From Chamaea fasciata (Eukaryota > Chordata > Aves > Passeriformes > Sylviidae), in assembly GCA_029207755.1 (NCBI GenBank), contig JARCOQ010000002.1, positions 116,645,083-116,709,082 of the forward strand: 64,000 bases of DNA, in the 5' to 3' direction. The first letter of the stretch is position 1, and every line of letters starts with the position of its first letter. The notes beneath the pieces were generated by a model that saw nothing but the letters and a program-made list of their open reading frames with translations, did no database searches and had not been told where the DNA came from. A program made the translations under genes and the position numbers. Positions 61,456-64,000 of the stretch are shown in pieces.

Positions 61456-62245
61456 CCCACCGAGGGCCCCCTGTCCCCCGGACCCCACGGCAGTGACAGG
61501 ACGGAGCCCAGGCCGTGGCAAGGCACAACCAGAGCTGGGGAGCCCAGGCAGGCGTGGGGAGCCCCCCAAACCATCCCGACACGGGAGCGCCGAGCCGCCG
61601 GGCGTGCACGGGATGCGCTCTGCGACAAACAGAGCCCGTCCCTATTAATAGCAACCCCTGATTTGAATAATTATTGTTATGCAGATCGCTCTTGGTGATT
61701 AATTGGGTAAGAGGAATTTGGAAGAGTTTCCCCGTGGGAATGCGAGAGGAGGTCTGTGGGCTCCGCTGCTCCAGGGGGTGGGAGGAAGAATTCGGGGGCC
61801 TCAGGAATTGAATCCAAATCCCCCAAATCCTCCTGGATTGATGGGAGCAGGGTGGCATCCCTGTCCACAGCAGGGCGCTGAAAGGTGACCCTTAGGGTGC
61901 CTCCCAAACCCAAACCGTCCTGTGATATGGTTCTGTCAATGCCTGGACCCTGCGCCCTGGGTCAGGGGTGACCACCCCTCCCTGCAGCCCCCAGGAATCT
62001 CTCCGTGCGTGGTGCTGGAACCCTCTGCAGGCCGGATTTCCTGCAGGCTGGGTCATTCCAGCACTGTCGAAGCTCCAGACACCGGCAGTGGGGCTGTCAC
62101 CCCCAGCGGAGAAACACAGGCGGATTTTGGCCACAATAAAGCCAATAATTCCACAGGGGCAGTGGTGGTACCCAGCACCCCTGAACCCCCGAGGCAGGAG
62201 GGACACCCTGCTGAGTCTTGGTGTTGGGATTGCAGCTATCACAGG

Positions 62246-62535
62246 AACCACGGAACCACAGAATCGCAAAACCCTGGGCTGGAAGGGACCCTGAGGCTCA
62301 TCTCTCTCCAACCTCCTGCCACCTCCCACTGTCCCAGGCTGCTCCAAGCCCCAGTGTCCAACCTGGCCTCGGGCACTGCCAGGGATCCAGGGGCAGCCAC
62401 AGCTGCTCTGGGCACCCCGTGCCAGGGCCTGCCCACCCTGCCAGGGAGCGATTTGCTGACAACATCTGACCTCTTTTGGTGTAGAACCATTCCCTGTGTC
62501 CTATCCCTCTCTGCCTCTGTAAAAAGGCACTCTCC
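62246..62535 (-). mobile_element. CR1 3'-end fragment
   Basis: Inverted copy (CTGGGCTGGAAGGGACCCTG, then ACCATTCCCTGTGTCCTATC). Confidence 0.8.
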
Positions 62536-62539
62536 ACTT

Positions 62540-63850
62540 GGACTGCTAATGGAAATAAACCCAAAACAGGGGGTGATGCTGTCTGTGTCGGACCCAGGGC
62601 TGGCGCAGGGGGCCCAGGGAGGTGCAGGATATCAGAGAGCAGTCAGTGTTCTCCAGGGGAACTGGGCAGAGGGTGTCTGCTGTCCTGGCCAGGCTGCAAA
62701 CGTGTGCCTGGGATTGTCCAAGGCTGCTGCCTGTGCCAGGGAATGTGGGTGGGCGCTGCAGCCCAGCCATTGCACAAAGGAGCGGATGGAAAAGGTTGAC
62801 CTCGTCTGTGGGGCAGAGGAGAACCACGGCATGGGAAATGTGGGCTCAGGGCACTCCAGCACCGCTTCCACCCGAGACAAGCACCTCGCTCAGTCACTTG
62901 CAATCTGCCGTGGCCAAGTCCCCTGAAAGCCCCCAGGGAGCTCCCTCTCTGCTCCAGGCCCTTCTCCCCTGGCAGACCTTCCCCCATCCTGCCAGGTTTG
63001 CTTCAGGGGTGTAAAACACCCTGGAACTTCACGGCCCAGGCAGCCTTTGGGTCCCCCTGGGGCTCTGCTGCCAGCCCTGCGTGCCCACACCTGGGCTCAG
63101 CCCCTCTCCTCTCACGGGCTCCCAGCAGTGGCAGATTTTGGCAGCATCCACGTTCAATTCCCTGTCCCCAGAGCAGACACCCTCCAGCACCGTCAGCAGA
63201 ACAAATATTTACCCAGCTGAGGAAAAGAAAACCAAAAGGAGGCAAATACATCTCAGCAACCCCCGGTTCATTTCTTGTTTGTGAACTGCGTGGAAAGAAG
63301 TCTTCACAGTCCCCAGGTCACTGCTCAATTTCACCTGCAAAATCCACAAACCAGCGTTCACAGAGGGACCAGAAAAACCCAGGTGCAGAGCCAGAGCGCT
63401 CCGTTTGTTCAGGCTTCACTCACAACTTCCAGGATATTTGATGCTGATGTCAAATTTCTAAATTACAAAAGTTGTTTTTTTTTTTCATCAGAAATCTCCT
63501 GATCAGTTCACAGGGAGCCTGGCTGATACTTGTGGCTCGTGGCACAGACAGCTCCTGGAGGACGTGGCTGCTGTCTGTCCCCAGAGCCCCAGCTCGTGCC
63601 TGCGGCCCCAGAGCTGCTCTGCACTCTCTGTTTGGGCAGAGCCCCTGCCACACACACCCGGGACAGGACACCCTTGCCAGGTCGCTCCCTGTCCCCACCA
63701 CTGACCCCGTGTCCCCCTCACTGCCACCAACAGCCCTGGGGACAGCAGTGGCAGTGTCCCCACCACCCCCCATTGCCGCTGGCTGGAGCCCTGGCTCCAG
63801 ATCAATGAGAACCGATGGGATAAGGAGAAAGAGTTTTAAACTAAAATAGG
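62540..63850. other. Unique sequence, nothing recognised
   Basis: No repeat family or coding similarity identified between two CR1 copies. Confidence 0.5.
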
Positions 63851-63852
63851 GA

Positions 63853-64000
63853 AGGTTTAGATGGGATCCTGGGCAGGAATTGTTCCCTGGCAGGGTGGGC
63901 AGGCCCTGGCACAGCTGTGGCTGCCCCTGGATCCCTGGCAGTGCCCAAGGCCAGGTTGGACACTGGGGACAGTGGGAGGTGTCCCTGCCATGGCTGGGCT
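63853..64000 (+). mobile_element. CR1 3'-end fragment running off the window
   Basis: Starts GGATCCTGGGCAGGAATTGT and continues to the last base, so it is incomplete here. Confidence 0.85.

Noticed and set aside
60174..61698. 440- and 495-codon plus-strand frames
   Set aside because: They arise from the 17-bp CCCTCCGTGTCCC array. Composition, not protein signal, keeps them open.

Overview
This is nuclear DNA from a bird, most likely a neoavian and probably a passerine. It carries a compact avian beta-globin cluster read on the minus strand, an intact four-exon folate receptor gene on the plus strand, olfactory-receptor pseudogenes and about thirty 3'-end CR1 LINE fragments. Several solo LTRs of endogenous retroviruses and a very high density of GC-rich minisatellites complete the picture. 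The species call rests on the gene order and the CR1 and LTR sequence types, not on a database match.

Layout. From 1 to about 5.6 kb is 3' flank with no gene that I can see. At 5.6-5.7 kb lies a small cluster of GATA, NF-E2/MARE and CACCC motifs matching the beta/epsilon enhancer that sits 3' of the adult gene in chicken. Three complete three-exon beta-type globin genes follow, all transcribed toward lower coordinates. Gene 1 (6116-7478) is beta-A-like, gene 2 (9302-10528) is beta-H-like and gene 3 (13395-14625) is rho-like. Their order from 5' is rho, betaH, betaA, as in chicken; the epsilon gene expected next is not in the 6 kb available. Upstream of rho, at about 16.1, 19.1 and 21.6-21.75 kb, are three motif clusters (GATA; GATA plus GC-rich; two NF-E2 sites with two GATA sites) that look like locus control region hypersensitive sites. 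A CpG-rich stretch near 26.1-26.3 kb sits where the chicken HS4 insulator would be.

From 28 to 34 kb are an olfactory-receptor relic and nested LTR and CR1 insertions. FOLR1 (35095-37715) is complete, with canonical splice sites and a conserved folate pocket. Tandem repeats have expanded in its signal peptide, two introns and its C-terminal tail. From 38 to 64 kb I find no intact gene. This part holds CR1 copies, LTRs and large tandem arrays: 42 bp at 41.1-42.6 kb, 17 bp at 48.1-48.8 kb, GGAGA at 53.2-53.7 kb, telomere-like hexamers at 58.2-58.5 kb and 17 bp at 60.6-61.5 kb. It also holds an OR51/52-type olfactory-receptor pseudogene cut in two by a solo LTR (about 56.85-58.17 kb).

How it works together (inference from the chicken locus): the upstream motif clusters and the 3' enhancer would drive stage-specific switching among the three globins in red cells, and a boundary near 26 kb would separate this from FOLR1. 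I found no clearly new biological system. The strongest unusual points are phosphate-site substitutions in the adult and betaH-like globins, the apparent absence of epsilon nearby, repeat-driven protein changes in FOLR1, and the LTR-split receptor pseudogene.
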